A stretch of 64,000 nt of DNA from Halocaridina rubra (lineage: Eukaryota; Arthropoda; Malacostraca; Decapoda; Atyidae). The stretch covers positions 1-64,000 of the forward strand of contig JAXCGZ010019183.1 of the NCBI GenBank assembly GCA_037179515.1. Direction: 5' to 3'. Below are positions 27,321 through 57,713 of this stretch, in pieces; position 1 is the first letter of the stretch, and each line of letters begins with the position of its first letter. The notes below the pieces were generated by a model, which was given only the letters and a program-made list of their open reading frames with translations, ran no database searches and had not been told where the DNA came from. Made by a program: the position numbers and the translations under genes.

Positions 27321-27765
27321 GCATAAAATATTTTTCCTTTTCAAAAGACAAGTTATTTACTTTATCAAATTATTAGTATCGTACCTAGAACCTTCGGAGT
27401 CAACTTTTGAGGTGCTTCGTACTGTTTAAAAGAAGTATGACATTTGCCCCCAGGACAGTGTCCCTGTAGAATGAGTGTCTCTCAGGACGACTGCCCCCTA
27501 GGACAGCTGCCCCGAACCTAATTAAACAAAGTGTGATTCTTTTATATTACGCCATGATATTTTCAAGGGGCAAATGTCCGCTACTGCATCAAGCGTTACG
27601 GGCAATTGTCCAAGGAGCAATTTTCTTAAGGGTCTATTGTCTGTACCTCGACAGGGCCAAATAGAGGTAAAAGGAATAGGAGTAAAGGGCAGTGTACTAG
27701 TGTACATCACTGACAATAGTGATATGCCTAATACTGCTGCCTGTAAACGGTGAATGAACAGTTAT

Positions 27766-27872
27766 CTTCTTTCCAATCTGCAACAAACGGCATCCAGCCT
27801 GGATCCCCTGCTTCAATGGGTCTCTGTACACCCCCATTCGATAGGGGATTAATTCTGGCACTAAATAATGCA
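27766..27872 (+). mobile_element. SINE-A 3' half
   Basis: GGCATCCAGCCTGGATCCCC to GGGGATTAATTCTGGCACTA. Confidence 0.6.
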
Positions 27873-28247
27873 TATGCCATTAAGTAAAGATTTTCGTCAT
27901 AAATAAATATCAAGATATATCTTTAAACAGGTTACTCTTGTTTTATCTTATGAATAATAGCTATATCCCTAAAACTGAAAGCTGGATTTCTAATGCCACT
28001 TTTTATCTCCCTCATTCTCTTATTTATAAGTATTGGCACTGATCTTACTGTAGCATACTTAGTCTGTGCCATTTGTGGTTAATTTAACATGGTGCTATAT
28101 CTCTCAAAGGCTAACAGTTCTAAGCATTTATTTGGGGATGGTATACACCAGAGTGTTTTCATTATGTTTTTAAAAGCCAATCCTTGATTCACTCTCTTAT
28201 AATGGGAATATCTTCATTTCTTGACATAATCTTCAATTCGGCAGGGC

Positions 28248-32506
<4,259 letters not shown>

Positions 32507-32539
32507 ATTAATTTTGAATTGGATGAGAAATTTTTAATC

Positions 32540-32545
32540 ATTAAA
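32540..32545 (+). promoter_or_regulatory. candidate ATTAAA poly(A) signal of CUTA
   Basis: ATTAAA lies 34 nt after the CUTA stop. It is the only hexamer of this kind close to the stop. Confidence 0.3.
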
Positions 32546-32619
32546 AATATTATTTTCTACCATTTTCGTGTAGTACGCTATAAGCTAAATATTGTACTGC
32601 ATTGACATAAAAAGATTCA

Positions 32620-32795
32620 TTTATGTTTGTATTCTGTTTATTTTATTACAAAGTTCATTGGTGTAATAATCAGAGTGAGTATGATCGGTGTACGTGTAAG
32701 TGGATTATGTATGAATTCTTGTTTATTTTATTACAAAGTTCACTGGTGTAGTAATCAGGGTGAGTATGATCGGTATATGTGTAAGTGGATTGATT
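32620..32795. repeat. two-copy tandem repeat, period 85 bp, after CUTA
   Basis: TGTTTATTTTATTACAAAGT at 32635 and 32720, with GAGTATGATCGGT in both units. Confidence 0.9.
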
Positions 32796-32851
32796 GTCAA
32801 ACACATCATAACAACATTGAAAAACTGGAGTTTGGGAAGAGATTAACTTAT

Positions 32852-32890
32852 ATTTAGTCCCCATTTAAATAGGGGTGGACACAGAGATTG
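32852..32890 (-). mobile_element. SINE-A tail fragment
   Basis: TTTAGTCCCCATTTAAATAG then GGGTGGACACAG. Confidence 0.45.
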
Positions 32891-33047
32891 TGCTATCAGT
32901 GCTTGATATTGTTTACAGTATTGATAACTGAGATTTGCAGTATTACAGGTTCATGGAAAAATCTATTTTTTCAACCCAAATTCTAATACAGCTCCATAAA
33001 GTTACAAAGGTTAGTCACTTATGGTGTTTTAACAAAGACAACTGTTG

Positions 33048-33192
33048 AAGAATGCAGCTCAGTGTATAGAGCGCTCAACTCGGGAAGTAACGAACCAGAG
33101 TCGCATTAGGAAGGGCATCCAGCCTAAATCCCCTTGCTCTAGTATGTCTGTCCACCCCTATTCGGATGGGGACTAATTGTGACAAAATGACA
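33048..33192 (+). mobile_element. SINE-A copy
   Basis: GAATGCAGCTCAGTGTATAG, GGAAGGGCATCCAGCCTAAA, GGGGACTAATTGTGACAAAA. Confidence 0.7.
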
Positions 33193-33474
33193 CAACTGGT
33201 TTTTTAAGTCAAATATCTGGCGATGAGGGAGAAACAAGCCAGCGCTAGTATTCCCTATATATCATAGAAAGTGACTAAGAGCAATAAAGAAGCAGAGAGC
33301 TGACAATCCCTCCCATCCAGAATTTCACAATGCTGAGAAGTAACTACCATGAATGGCAAGAAGGAGACTGCAAAGGTGGAGCCCTCCTATCTCAATTCCT
33401 CTCATACTAGTATGGCTGTTTTGTTAGGTTCCCCACACAAAGCCTCGTGTTTATAAAGAATTACATGAGCTGAA

Positions 33475-33640
33475 ATGGTGAGGAGGTAAACCAGCTATGG
33501 CTGTATGGCCTCACGGCAGAAGAACCTTGACCACCTACCCTGTTGGTGACCCAAGCTTGGTGAAGGTTTTTGTGGCACTCCTTTATCCCCAAGGAGCTAA
33601 GAGGCGTGGGTCATCAACAGGGTTAGTGGGTAAGAGTCTT
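33475..33640 (+). repeat. dispersed repeat with ACCAGCTATGGCTGTATGGC
   Basis: Matches 45048-45195 (ACCAGCTGCGGCTGTCAGGC; CCCAAGGAGCTAAG in both) and, in part, 17478-17580. Unknown class. Confidence 0.65.
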
Positions 33641-34609
33641 TTGCTCTGAGGTACGGCAGTTTTTATTGTCTTTAATTAGTACAGTAGTAAGTAATAATAA
33701 TGATAGCAATAATAATAATGATCATGATAATAGCATCCTTCAAAATGCACCATATATCACTGAAACTAACAGGGTTGCTTGTAAAACAACTAAATAACCT
33801 AGATACTAAGGCATTAATGTGCCCTTTTGATCCTTACCACTTTCCCCAACTATACCACAGCAAGGAAATTTTAGGAACTCCTTCCAACCTCTGCTCTCCT
33901 ATCCCTTATATTTTGCTTTCCAAAATGCACAGGAATAAAGGACGAAATTCTTTCTCTCTATAAATTAAAAATTCGCATTCAACTCATTTAAAGTTGTGAA
34001 CATATGTCTATATGTATGAATGACATCCTTTTGTGCAAAGAAAGATTATTTTACCTTTCCTATGCCATTTTCATGCTTATCGAAACGAATCTTCCAATAA
34101 CTTGGCCCCTACATATCTTCCGTTCTTTGATTCTGTAAATTCCTCACCTGCTGTTGATTACCAAACTCTGGATATCCTAGCAATGTTGCTTATTCACATC
34201 ATTTAATATTTTTAAGTACATAATCTAACCACTCTCTTCTGCTTTCATATAGACTAGGTGTTCATGTAGTTCCTTACTCATATATGTCTTTTACTTTTTC
34301 ACATATTTTTCGACATTTGCTAACATATTTGGAATATATTTCAAACATTTAGGACTACAGTATATCAAAACCCTCTTAACCACATATGGGCAACTTTTAT
34401 GGCCTTCTGTGCCACATAAGATATTTTTCATCTTTATTCGGGCCAAACTCTTACTTCAGAGATGTCAAATTTACTTACATAATACAATATTTTAGATACA
34501 GCACTTGCATACTGGTAATAGTTCAATTAAAAAAATTCAGTAGAAAAACTAAATCTGACCTGAGTGCCAGACTAATTTTGGCACAGATCATAAAGGATGT
34601 TCATATGTG

Positions 34610-35045
34610 GTGTAGACCTTCCTTCTTTGAGGCCATGATGTCTTACTGACAATAAATGAAAGGACTCCTAGTGAAGTGGAATGCCATGGCCGAGTGGTAA
34701 TGCTGGTGACTTTGATTCAACAGGTCATGGGTTCGAGGCCTGCCATAGTCTAAGGTTAGAAAGGGCATCCACTCAGAGTGACGGTCACACTTGCCTAAAC
34801 CAAAGTCCTTTGCAAGAAGGCACAGTCCTAACCATTACTAGAAATGGAGTACATTATATAAAACCAATCACAGTGAAGAGGAATGTGCCTTCTCAGTTTT
34901 CCATAACTCTGCGAACTATTCTAGTCAGTAAAATTGGGCTTTAGTTAAGTGTCTCTCCTTACTTTATTTTGAAGACAGTTTAACATTATCTTCTTTGCAT
35001 TATCTTGGAATCTCTCCAGAATAAAGCAACTTTTGGAACATGATG
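34610..35045 (-). mobile_element. old antisense LINE RT fragment split by a SINE
   Basis: 34610-34681 and 34873-35045 together match the antisense of the RT region of the LINE (GACCTTCCTTCTTTGAGGCC; TTCCATAACTCTGCGAACTA; TCTTGGAATCTCTCCAG). The interruption is the SINE-B copy at 34682-34872. Confidence 0.75.
34682..34872 (+). mobile_element. SINE-B inserted in an old LINE fragment, with target-site duplication
   Basis: Head GGCCGAGTGGTAATGCTGGT and B box ATGGGTTCGAGGCC. Flanks AGTGAAGTGGAATG (34670 region) and AGTGAAGAGGAATG (34873 region) are a 14-bp duplication with one mismatch. Confidence 0.85.
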
Positions 35046-35049
35046 CAAA

Positions 35050-35465
35050 ATGCTACAAAAAATGGTGCAACACATTTATTAAGGTAGTGGGAGCTAAAAG
35101 ATAAATAAATGAGGAAGAAAAAGATTTCTGCTTCAGGTGTATTAAAACAAGAGAGATGAAAACAAAGGGGAAATTAAGGGATATAGCAATATTAATGTTA
35201 CTGTTCACAAATACTGATCAGGTAGCTGGTAAAACAGTAGAATTGACGGTTAGGATACACTTGTCTAAAACAAATATTTTGTAGTAGCACTTACAGAGGC
35301 AAAATGTTGGAGTAGTGAATAGTGCTGAAGGAAATTATATAAAGTTTATTGGTGCTTGCATAAATGCGGAATCAGATATCTTTGTAATATCTGTTTTATA
35401 TAACCCACCAAGATTTCCTCAAAATTTCATGTGTGTGAGGTAAGAAATATGGGTACGTTAACAGT
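35050..35465 (+). mobile_element. old LINE 5' fragment (end of ORF1 and endonuclease)
   Basis: TACTGATCAGGTAGCTGGTAA and ATAACCCACCAAG align with the endonuclease start and the VYNPP block of the 48 kb LINE. The bases just upstream (EEEKDFCFRCIKTREMK-like translation) resemble the Cys-rich end of a CR1-type ORF1. Several frame breaks. Confidence 0.65.
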
Positions 35466-35514
35466 GATACATTCAGCTGTAAATAATTCTAGAGACAGGA
35501 TTATTGCAATTAGC

Positions 35515-35648
35515 TCTTGCTCTATAAACCCGTGTACAAACCCACTGCGGGGCATTAGGAAGGGAATCCAGCCTTAATTCCCCAGCTCAAACCTGTGTCC
35601 ACCCCTAATCAAATAGAGATTAATAGTGAAATGTAAAACGGCAATAAA
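35515..35648 (+). mobile_element. SINE-A copy beside an old LINE fragment
   Basis: Head damaged; CCCACTGCGGGGCATTAGGA to GTGAAATGTAAAACGGCAAT. Confidence 0.68.
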
Positions 35649-36069
35649 TAACATCATCAGCTTGCAGACCAATCAATCCTGTGGGACTTATTACGTAAAT
35701 GAGTAAATTGGGCATTAGAATTTTGTCTTGTTTTAACAGATTTTATGTTGATTTTTCTTTCTTCATTTAATCTTCACTGGTTTGGCCAATATAAAAGATA
35801 TGCAATCTTTAATTATGTTGCTTTTTTTTTTTTGCTTTTTTTTTAACCAAGATGAAATTTACATTGAATAATTTAAGTAACTCACTAATGTTACTGAAAT
35901 CAGCGAAGCATAGCAAACATATTGAGTTTTTTTTTCCTCTATTATTATTGTAATCATTCTTCAGGGGTTTGTATATGAGGCGAGTATTACAGACTTACCA
36001 ATTAATCTGATAGGTTCAAATTCTAGATCTGTAAATTCAGGTTTGACAATGAGTAATACTCTCAAAAAC

Positions 36070-36474
36070 ACAGAGGAATATATATGATGAGAGGCTGAGG
36101 GAATTAGACTGACCATCACTTGAAGCCATAAGATTGAGGGGGGGATACGGTGACAGTCTGTAACTTCCTTCATGGTTTTGATAGACTGGATAGGGATCGA
36201 TATTTCTATATGGCTGGCCCTAGAACTAGAGGTCATATTTTGAAGCTTCGTTAGCAAACTTCTTTGCAGGCTATAAGGAAGTACTTTTTTTTTTTTTTAG
36301 TGTAAGAGTAGTTGATAATTGGAATTCGCTAAGCGAGGAGATAGTTAATGCTAACTCAATCCACAGTTTTAAGGACAAATATGATAAGTATCACAAAGTA
36401 CAAAATGAAACCGATCAGGAGACGGGAAGTTACTAGCTTTGGGCTCCTTCCCGTAAGCACAATTAGATAATTAC
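36070..36474 (+). mobile_element. degenerate LINE 3' fragment
   Basis: Matches the last ~390 bp of the 48-51 kb LINE, from GATGAGAGGCTGAGGGAATT to CAATTAGATAATTAC, with indels and a poly(T) expansion at 36285-36298. Confidence 0.85.
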
Positions 36475-36479
36475 ACACA

Positions 36480-37050
36480 CAGGAAGATCTGAATAGTCTG
36501 CATGAGTGGTCAGAAAAGTGGCTAATGAAATTCAATACTTCAAAATGTAAGGTAATGCGAATGGGTACAAGTGCAAGAAGGCCCAAGTTTAACTACTCGG
36601 TGGCAGGAGTACAACTTCAAGAGACAGAAAATGAGAGAGATCTATAAGTAAACATACTGGCAGATTTGTCTCCAGAAATGCATATAAATATCATAGTAAG
36701 GGCAGCATAGGCTTTCTTATCAAACGTAAATGTAGCCTTCAGGCACATGGACAAGGGAATGTTCAGAAATATTTATGCAATCTCAGTTATGATGAGATGC
36801 TGAGGGAATTAGACTTACCATCACTCGAAGCTAGAAGATTGAGAGGGGGGGGATATGGTGACAGTCTTTAAATTCCTTCATGGTTATGATAGAGTGGATA
36901 GGGATCGATATTTTGATATGGCTGGCTCTAGAACTAGAGGTCAAAGTTTGAAGCATCGTAAGAAAACTTCTTTGCAGGATGTAAGGGAGTACTTTTTTTA
37001 GAGTAAGAGTAGTTGATAATTGGAATTCGCTAAGAGAGGAGGTAGTTTGA
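36480..37050 (+). mobile_element. second degenerate LINE fragment with internal deletion
   Basis: Begins at the LINE segment GATCTGAATAGTCTGCATGA and runs to GGAATTCGCTAAGAGAGGAG, but jumps from the CTATGTGAGGCC region to the GATGAGAGGCTGAG region near 36780, losing about 150 bp. Abuts the copy at 36070-36474 directly. Confidence 0.82.
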
Positions 37051-37187
37051 ATTAAATGCTAAAATGAAGCCACGAGTGAGGTTGGGGAATCTGTAATATG
37101 AACATAGTGGCATTCAGTTAGAATGCGTTCATTCCTAAGTATAGCAGATATAAGCTATAAGGTTGGATTCCTTTTAACCTTCTGTGG

Positions 37188-37413
<226 letters not shown>

Positions 37414-37574
37414 TAGTAAATAAAAACATATTTGTGGCAATTATGCTCTTTTCATGAAGCAAATTCATATGTATGTATTTTGTTTTATATCACAAAGTTA
37501 ATAATACCTCACACTATTTCATTATAACATTTTTATTAATGTTTTAATGTGGTTATTAACTTATGTTGCCAAGT

Positions 37575-38285
37575 TTCCACCGATATCAGAAAATGTTGCT
37601 AAGTTTCCACCGATATCAGAAAACTTACCGATTCCAGAGAACTTTCTCACCGATTCTTGACTAGTACAGTGGTAACACTCCGGCCTCGCATTTGCGAGGT
37701 CAACAGATCGAGGCTCGTCCAGGCAAGAGAGGTTAAGCTGTTTACTGGGGAGGTTACTGCTGTGGCTGGTACCATTGTGGGGGGGGTGTTAGGGCTTGCA
37801 CCGGCTGGCTCCCTCCAGAAAAGGGGCGACGCCTCTGATAGGAGGGCTAACACCCAGCAAACTTTAACTTTATTCCTGAGAAACTTCTTCACCGATCCCA
37901 GTCAACTTTTTACCGATTTCATGGAACTTTTATACCGATCATAGAAAACTTTTTACCGATCCCAGTCAACTTTTTACCGATTTTTGAGAATCATTATGCC
38001 GATTACAGAGAACATTTTACCGATCCCAGTCAACTTTTTACCGATCTCAGGGAACTCTAACCGATTCTAGAGAACTTTTTAGCGATCAGAGAAATTTGTA
38101 CCTTCCTCAGAGAACTTCATACGCACTCCAGAGCGCTAGTTACCGATTCCGGAAAAGTTCTTAGCTGCCACAGGGAATTTTTTGCCCTTTCTAGAGAATT
38201 TTCCCAACCCCCAAAGAAAATTTCACCGATCCCAATGAACTTTGACCTTTCCGACTTCCAGAGAACTTTATGCCGGTCTCAGAAC
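37575..38285. repeat. degenerate ACCGAT minisatellite upstream of nanos
   Basis: 20-30-bp units around ACCGATCCCAGTCAACTTTT, at least 15 recognisable, ending about 320 bp before the inferred nanos ATG. Interrupted by SINE-C. Confidence 0.88.
37658..37875 (+). mobile_element. SINE-C inserted inside the ACCGAT minisatellite
   Basis: ACTAGTACAGTGGTAACACT, GGTCAACAGATCGAGGCTCG, GGTTAAGCTGTTTACTGGGG match the copy at 10 kb. ACCGAT repeat units resume on both sides. Confidence 0.7.
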
Positions 38286-38604
38286 GAGATTGTTTCCAAT
38301 TACATAAATATTCATAAATTCAGGTTGTTCATGTTTCTCGAATTCATATACAGTATTTCCAGTTACGTCAATATCTCTCAGATAATATTATTCGTCTTTA
38401 TAGTTTTTGCGTACTTCTGATTACGTCAATATACCTTAATTAACCTCGTCGTATGGTGAGCATTTATCTATTTAAATTATGTAATTATTCCTCAATTCAT
38501 ATTACGCGGTTTTACTTACTCAATTACGCATTAAAACGTCATGTAAACAATGAGGAGGAAGAGCTCGTGGCAGCCTGACTGCGTAAATTGCGTATTAAAG
38601 CAGA

Positions 38605-52027
<13,423 letters not shown>

Positions 52028-52794
52028 TTGATATACCTATATACCTTCATTATTTTTTATCGTGAGATTGATGCCTTCTTGATAGATTGAATTTCAATGA
52101 TTAAATCAAATGAACATAATTTTTTTTGTTAAGAATAGAGATTCATTAGTATTTTTTTCAGTTTCGATTAGTTTATTCACAATGATCTTGCTTCTTTAAA
52201 TTGTTATCAGATGTTATTTAATTTTAATATTTTTATCTTAGTTTTTTAGTTAAGTCTTTCATGTTTGCATTTATATTATTTCATTTTTGTGTTTGCATTT
52301 TCAGTCATGTTCTGGAAAGTAACGGATTACCATTTAGAAGTTTGCTTGTAAACCTAGAGCATAAATTTGTAGGTGTGGTTTGATGAACATAGCCATATTA
52401 GCTGTTCAGTTCTTTATGCTTTTAATTTGAAATTTGGAAAAAGTTAAAAAGTTTTTTTTTCATGTTAAAATATAGTGTTAATTGTAGACCAGAGAGGCAG
52501 GCATTATTTTCAGGATTACGACACGGTGAGCTACAGTATATACTGTCTCAGGATGGTTGAAATTACTCTCAATTGTATTGTCTGATTTAGTTAGCTGCAT
52601 CTTTTCCAGTTAATATTAGAGTTTTACGATAAACATGTACAATATTGGCTTTTTGAAATTCGAGGTTTTAGATGTTCTCTTTCACAGTTGGGCTCACACA
52701 TCTACTAATGGACTCATTGAACCAGTTGAATTGGCTGGAACTACCACGTGATAAATTTGCTTATCATGCTTGCTAATCATGATATTAGTATATT

Positions 52795-52938
52795 ACCACA
52801 GTAGCTCAGTGGTTAGGATGCCTTACTTGGAAAGAGACAGCCGTAGTAAGGGCATCCAAACTTAATAGCCCAGCTCCAACCACTCAGAGTCCACCACCAT
52901 TCAATCGAGAATTAATAGTGACACATGAAACGGAGAGC
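52795..52938 (+). mobile_element. SINE-A copy
   Basis: CCACAGTAGCTCAGTGGTTA head; AGTGACACATGAAACGG tail. Confidence 0.72.
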
Positions 52939-53084
52939 AAATACAACTTAAATTTAATTGATGCTTATTTAACCTGTGATCTGTGTAATATCACAGAAAC
53001 CAAGATATATTAAATTTTTACTGTATTAAGCTTATTTCAGGTGTTTTTTTACGATTATATATAACTTATAAAACATCCGATTTT

Positions 53085-53222
53085 TTCCCCATTTGGGGGT
53101 AGACACAGACTGATTGAAGCTAGATAATTAAGGCTGGATGACTTTCCTATTACCCCACAGTGGTCTTGAATGCAGGTCCGTCTCCAAAGCTGAGCACTTA
53201 CCAGTTATGCTACAGCTGTCCC
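53085..53222 (-). mobile_element. SINE-A copy
   Basis: CCCCATTTGGGGGTAGACAC, AATTAAGGCTGGATGACTTT, TTATGCTACAGCTGTCCCC. Confidence 0.68.
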
Positions 53223-53351
53223 CTATCAGGAACCATTTCTCAGTGGTAAAAAGTGATTTTAAGCATAGTGATAAGAAGGTAATGTCTAATTGTGGTACTC
53301 TTCCATAAAGTTATACTTCTTAAATTTTCACCATCACTCCTGCCCTTGATT

Positions 53352-53516
53352 TGGGGGCCACGATAGCTCATTGGGTAGAATGCTCAACTCGGGAGGTGAC
53401 AGACCTGTGTTCGATTCCACTGCTGGGCATTAGGAAGGGCGTTCAGCCTTTGTTTCCCAGTTCCAACATGTGTCCTTCCCATTTAAATGGGGAATATTAG
53501 TGATACAAAAACGGTA
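53352..53516 (+). mobile_element. SINE-A copy
   Basis: GGGGGCCACGATAGCTCATT head; GGAGGTGACAGACCTGTGTT; GTGATACAAAAACGGTAAAT tail. Confidence 0.75.
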
Positions 53517-53583
53517 AATTCCTGACCATGACTTACATTTTCTGTTGGAGGAAAACCACATTCATAAGTACCTGTTGGTGCTG

Positions 53584-53775
53584 GGTCATTGTGGCCGAAT
53601 TGGTAGTGCACATGACTAATTCATCAGGTCATTTGTTCGAAACCTACCACTATCTGAGGGTAGAAAGGGCTTTAACTCAGGGTAGCGGTAGCACTGCCAA
53701 AATCAAAGTCTTTTTGGAAGAAGGCACCATCCTAGTCCTTAATACAAAAGGGAGTCCATGATATAAAACCAGATC
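53584..53775 (+). mobile_element. SINE-B copy
   Basis: Head TGTGGCCGAATTGGTAGTGC, body GGTAGAAAGGGCTTTAACTC, tail GGGAGTCCATGATATAAAAC. Confidence 0.75.
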
Positions 53776-54320
53776 AGTTAGTCCCCCATGAAAGTATTAC
53801 CTAAAGTGCTACCGAGGCATTCCCATAATATCTAGGGAAAGGAAGAAGCAAAATATTAGTTCACATTATATTTGAATTACATTCAGCAACACAACTTTGC
53901 ATCTTTTACAGCTAGACTATGATATCCCTGGTTTATCTTGGTGCCTTATTGCCATGATTTTGTTATTGAGAAGTGTGTATAATTGTATAGTTTAGAGTAT
54001 TTTTAAAGTTACTAGTTCGGTTGAATAACTTCACTAGATGTTTTTATTTCTGAAATTATGGAGAAGCAGCAAAATACGTTCTCTAAGAATCAGAGGCTTG
54101 TCTCTATTATTGTTTTGGATTATGTTTTCTCTACAGTGATTTTTTTTTTCCCGAGATAATGTGTTTGCCACGGTTCATAGATATGTTTTATGAACTTAGA
54201 AAAGGGCTCATTCCGATTATGAGTTTTAAGTTTGTGATTTTTTTTCTGAGAATTTGTGCTCTTCGAAGTTTAAAGATTTATTTTTACTATTTCTTTTCTA
54301 GCATAATGAGCAGTTCAAAG

Positions 54321-54665
<345 letters not shown>

Positions 54666-55482
54666 AGAAGACATTATTCTTCTCCATATGGCTCTCTGAA
54701 GTGTGTCAATAAGATTGTTGTAAGCTGATGTGCATTCAGAATATTTTCTCATTTGATATTATTAGTTTATAGAATTATTTTTTATTCTGTAGGATGTGAA
54801 AATTCTATTGTTTTTTAGGACATCTGTTGACTAGCTATATATACCTGTGTATAATTTTGATTGCAGAAAGCTGCACTACTTTTGGTTGTCTAATTTATGT
54901 GATTGAAGGTAGTACATTTTGTTTTCTTATTTTTCTTATTTAAAATCATTAACTCTCTTATTATTTTAATCATGAGTACTTAATATTAGGTACGTGTGAC
55001 TGCTTATTTTTTTCCAAAATGTTTTGATACTGTATTTGTATTCAGTGGTAAATGACTGATATATTTATTCTTGTTTTATTTTAGTCATTCTCATACATTC
55101 TGAAAGGCTCTATGTTATATTTGATGTAAAATATCTTTCCTGGTGGTTCAGAATACATCTTTATTACATTTTTGAGTAACCTTGTCATATAGTTCAAACT
55201 TGCTTAGACATACGGCCAAAAGAACCATATGCAAATTACGTGTTTATTTAGAGGATGTTTCGAGTCTGCAAAATAGCATCTACTTCGACATGACTGAGAG
55301 AAGACATACATTTTATTCGCAGAATTAAGCTTACTTGAACTCTATCATTTAGCATGGTAAGTCAGTCTCTAACCATTTACTTTGCCGACAAAGCTTTACA
55401 GTTAGTTTGCTTATACTGTATACAGTTCATTAGTCATGGTACTCAGTCTTACCAATTACTCTCCAAACTCATTACAGTGATC

Positions 55483-55690
55483 GGGTTTCACCTCTCGGAC
55501 TTCCTTCTTCAGTAAGGGTTGGGACAGTGCCTCCTTGTGGATGACAGGTTTTGGCATTGTGTGAGTGTTACCCTGAGTGAATGTCTTTTCTAACCTCAGA
55601 CCGAGGCAAGTCTCTATCCGACAACTTGATGAATCCTAGTCGCATGCTGTCCCACCCAACAACAGCGGCCACAAGAGCTTCACAGTAAGT
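55483..55690 (-). mobile_element. SINE-B copy, diverged
   Basis: The minus strand shows CTTGTGGCCGCTGTTGTTGG, GGTTAGAAAAGACATTCACTC and GAAGGAAGTCCGAGAGGTGA. Confidence 0.7.
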
Positions 55691-56108
55691 TATACAATAT
55701 ACTGTATTCAGATAATTCTTACGTTCACATTGACACATGGAGAGTTCTGTCACTAAATTTTTTAGGTTGTATGTGATTACTGTATAGAATTACTAAATTT
55801 GCTTTATGTATAGAGGTTCTGCCCCCTTTTGACCACTTATCTTTCAAATTATTGTCAAACCTTCCATCGTGTAGGCAGACTACCACTAATACATCTAGTT
55901 TTCCCTTGTGCATCTATGTATTTTACTGTTTTCAAGTCAGCCAATAACTTTCACCAGGACCACATTCTTTCACTCATTTTATGCATAATGGCGTGTAGGC
56001 CTATCATTTTATTGTGAAGGACGTGTAGGCCTCATTTTATTCTAAAGGCATACAGGCCTTTTTATTTTATCAATAACGATTGCTATATGGGAATGTTGCA
56101 AAAGTTTT

Positions 56109-56111
<3 letters not shown>

Positions 56112-56167
<56 letters not shown>
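56112..56167. repeat. (TA)n array, short
   Basis: About 56 bp. Confidence 0.9.
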
Positions 56168-56170
<3 letters not shown>

Positions 56171-56504
56171 CTTCTTTCTTTGGCAGTTAATGTGAATACT
56201 AATAATAACGTAATCTAACGCAAGAGTAATAAATAATTATATCACCAAATCATCGAGGAGCCGTTACACAGCCATTCTACTGGAATACAACACTGTGACG
56301 TCGTCATCGACTGCAATTTGAAAATGTAAATTTACTTGCCCAAACTCAATAGCACATTGAACAAGGTAAGAAGTTTATTTTTTTTCAATATTTGAGTGAA
56401 TTATTAAAGCCTTTAAATGATCACCCGTGATGAATATAACCAAGTAGTGCCATTTTAATATGGTTCATGACCTTCGGACCCCATTTTAACAAGAGAGTCT
56501 GCCC

Positions 56505-57035
56505 CTCTCTTTTTCCACCACTGTATTTCACCCTTGTATTCCTCCTTCAATTGCTTGCAATCCTATTCTCCCTCCTCACCTCCCAATTAATTTAAATCCC
56601 ATCCCTCCCCCTTTCCCAAATACCAATTCCTTCCAGTTCTCCTCCCAGTTCCTTCCAATACTCCTCCCAGTTCCTTCCAATACTTTTCCTCCCACTTTCC
56701 CAGTTCTTTCAAATCCTAAGCCTCCTAAATTTCCACTCATGTTCCATATCTTCTCCCCCAATTCCTTCAAATTCTATTTCTTTGTCTCCCAAGCCCTTGC
56801 AATCCTCTTCCTCACTACCTTCTACCAGTCCTGTTCCTCCCCCTCCTGTATTTGCTTCCAGTCCTATTCCTCTTCCACCTCCCAGTTCATTCCTTTCCTA
56901 TTCCTTCCTCTCCTACCTCCCAGTTTATTCCTTTCCTATTCCTTCCTCTCCTACCTCCCAGTTCATCCCTTTCCTATTCCTTTCTCTCATTCTCAGTTCC
57001 TTCCAATTCTGTTCCTTCTTCGTTCCTATGTTAAC
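56505..57035. repeat. pyrimidine-rich minisatellite upstream of METTL25B
   Basis: Repeats of CCTCCCAGTTCCTTCCAATA and CCTATTCCTTCCTCTCCTAC. The strand bias is extreme: almost only C and T on the plus strand. Confidence 0.88.
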
Positions 57036-57489
57036 ATTCTGAATTGGGTTAAGAATGTTCACTTGCTGTTAACAGGTTTCTTTCTCTCTTTCTGTTTCAA
57101 TTATAAGATATGCTAAGCTTGAGACTTCATGGTTTTTCTGCTCTTGGCGAACTCCTATATATGCCAGTATTCAAAATGCCTAGTAACGTGTATTTCTACC
57201 TTATTCAAGCTATACATTATTCCTTCAGTATCCTTACCTTAGTATTGTGACAGCAATCGTAACTTTACTTAGCTAGACAGATTGAACTAGCAAAGTGCTC
57301 TATATGTCTTAGAGGGGGATATTTGATTTGGGGTTAATATAACTTAGTTTTTCCATTTTTTCAGTCATGCCTCACATTTGCTTAGAACACTTTCCGAACT
57401 GCCAAAGGAGTTTCAAAGTTGTGAATTGTGCTAGGCATGTCATTTAGTGTAGACCACAAACTACGAGGGTTGAATGTTTGTGTCATGTA

Positions 57490-57670
57490 TTTTCAAGATC
57501 CTAGTAGTCTGCACGACTTTGATTTGTCAGGTCATTGGTTTGAGTCCTTTGAGGTTAGAAAGGGCATCCACTCAGGATTGCAGTTGCACTTGTCAAACAA
57601 AAGTTCTTCGAAAGAAGGCAATGTCTTAGCCTTTAATAGAAAAGAGTCCGTGACACATAATTAGATCATT
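57490..57670 (+). mobile_element. SINE-B copy, head degraded, just upstream of METTL25B
   Basis: Readable from CTTTGATTTGTCAGGTCATT through GGTTAGAAAGGGCATCCACT and CTTCGAAAGAAGGCA to GAGTCCGTGACACATAATTA. Confidence 0.7.
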
Positions 57671-57713
57671 CGGATGTGTGTAAAATCTATTTTTATATTT
57701 CAGAGGAACTCAT

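Noticed and set aside
56739..57116. 125-codon Ser/Pro/Phe-rich frame
   Set aside because: Translation of the pyrimidine minisatellite; all three forward frames are open there because stop codons need A.
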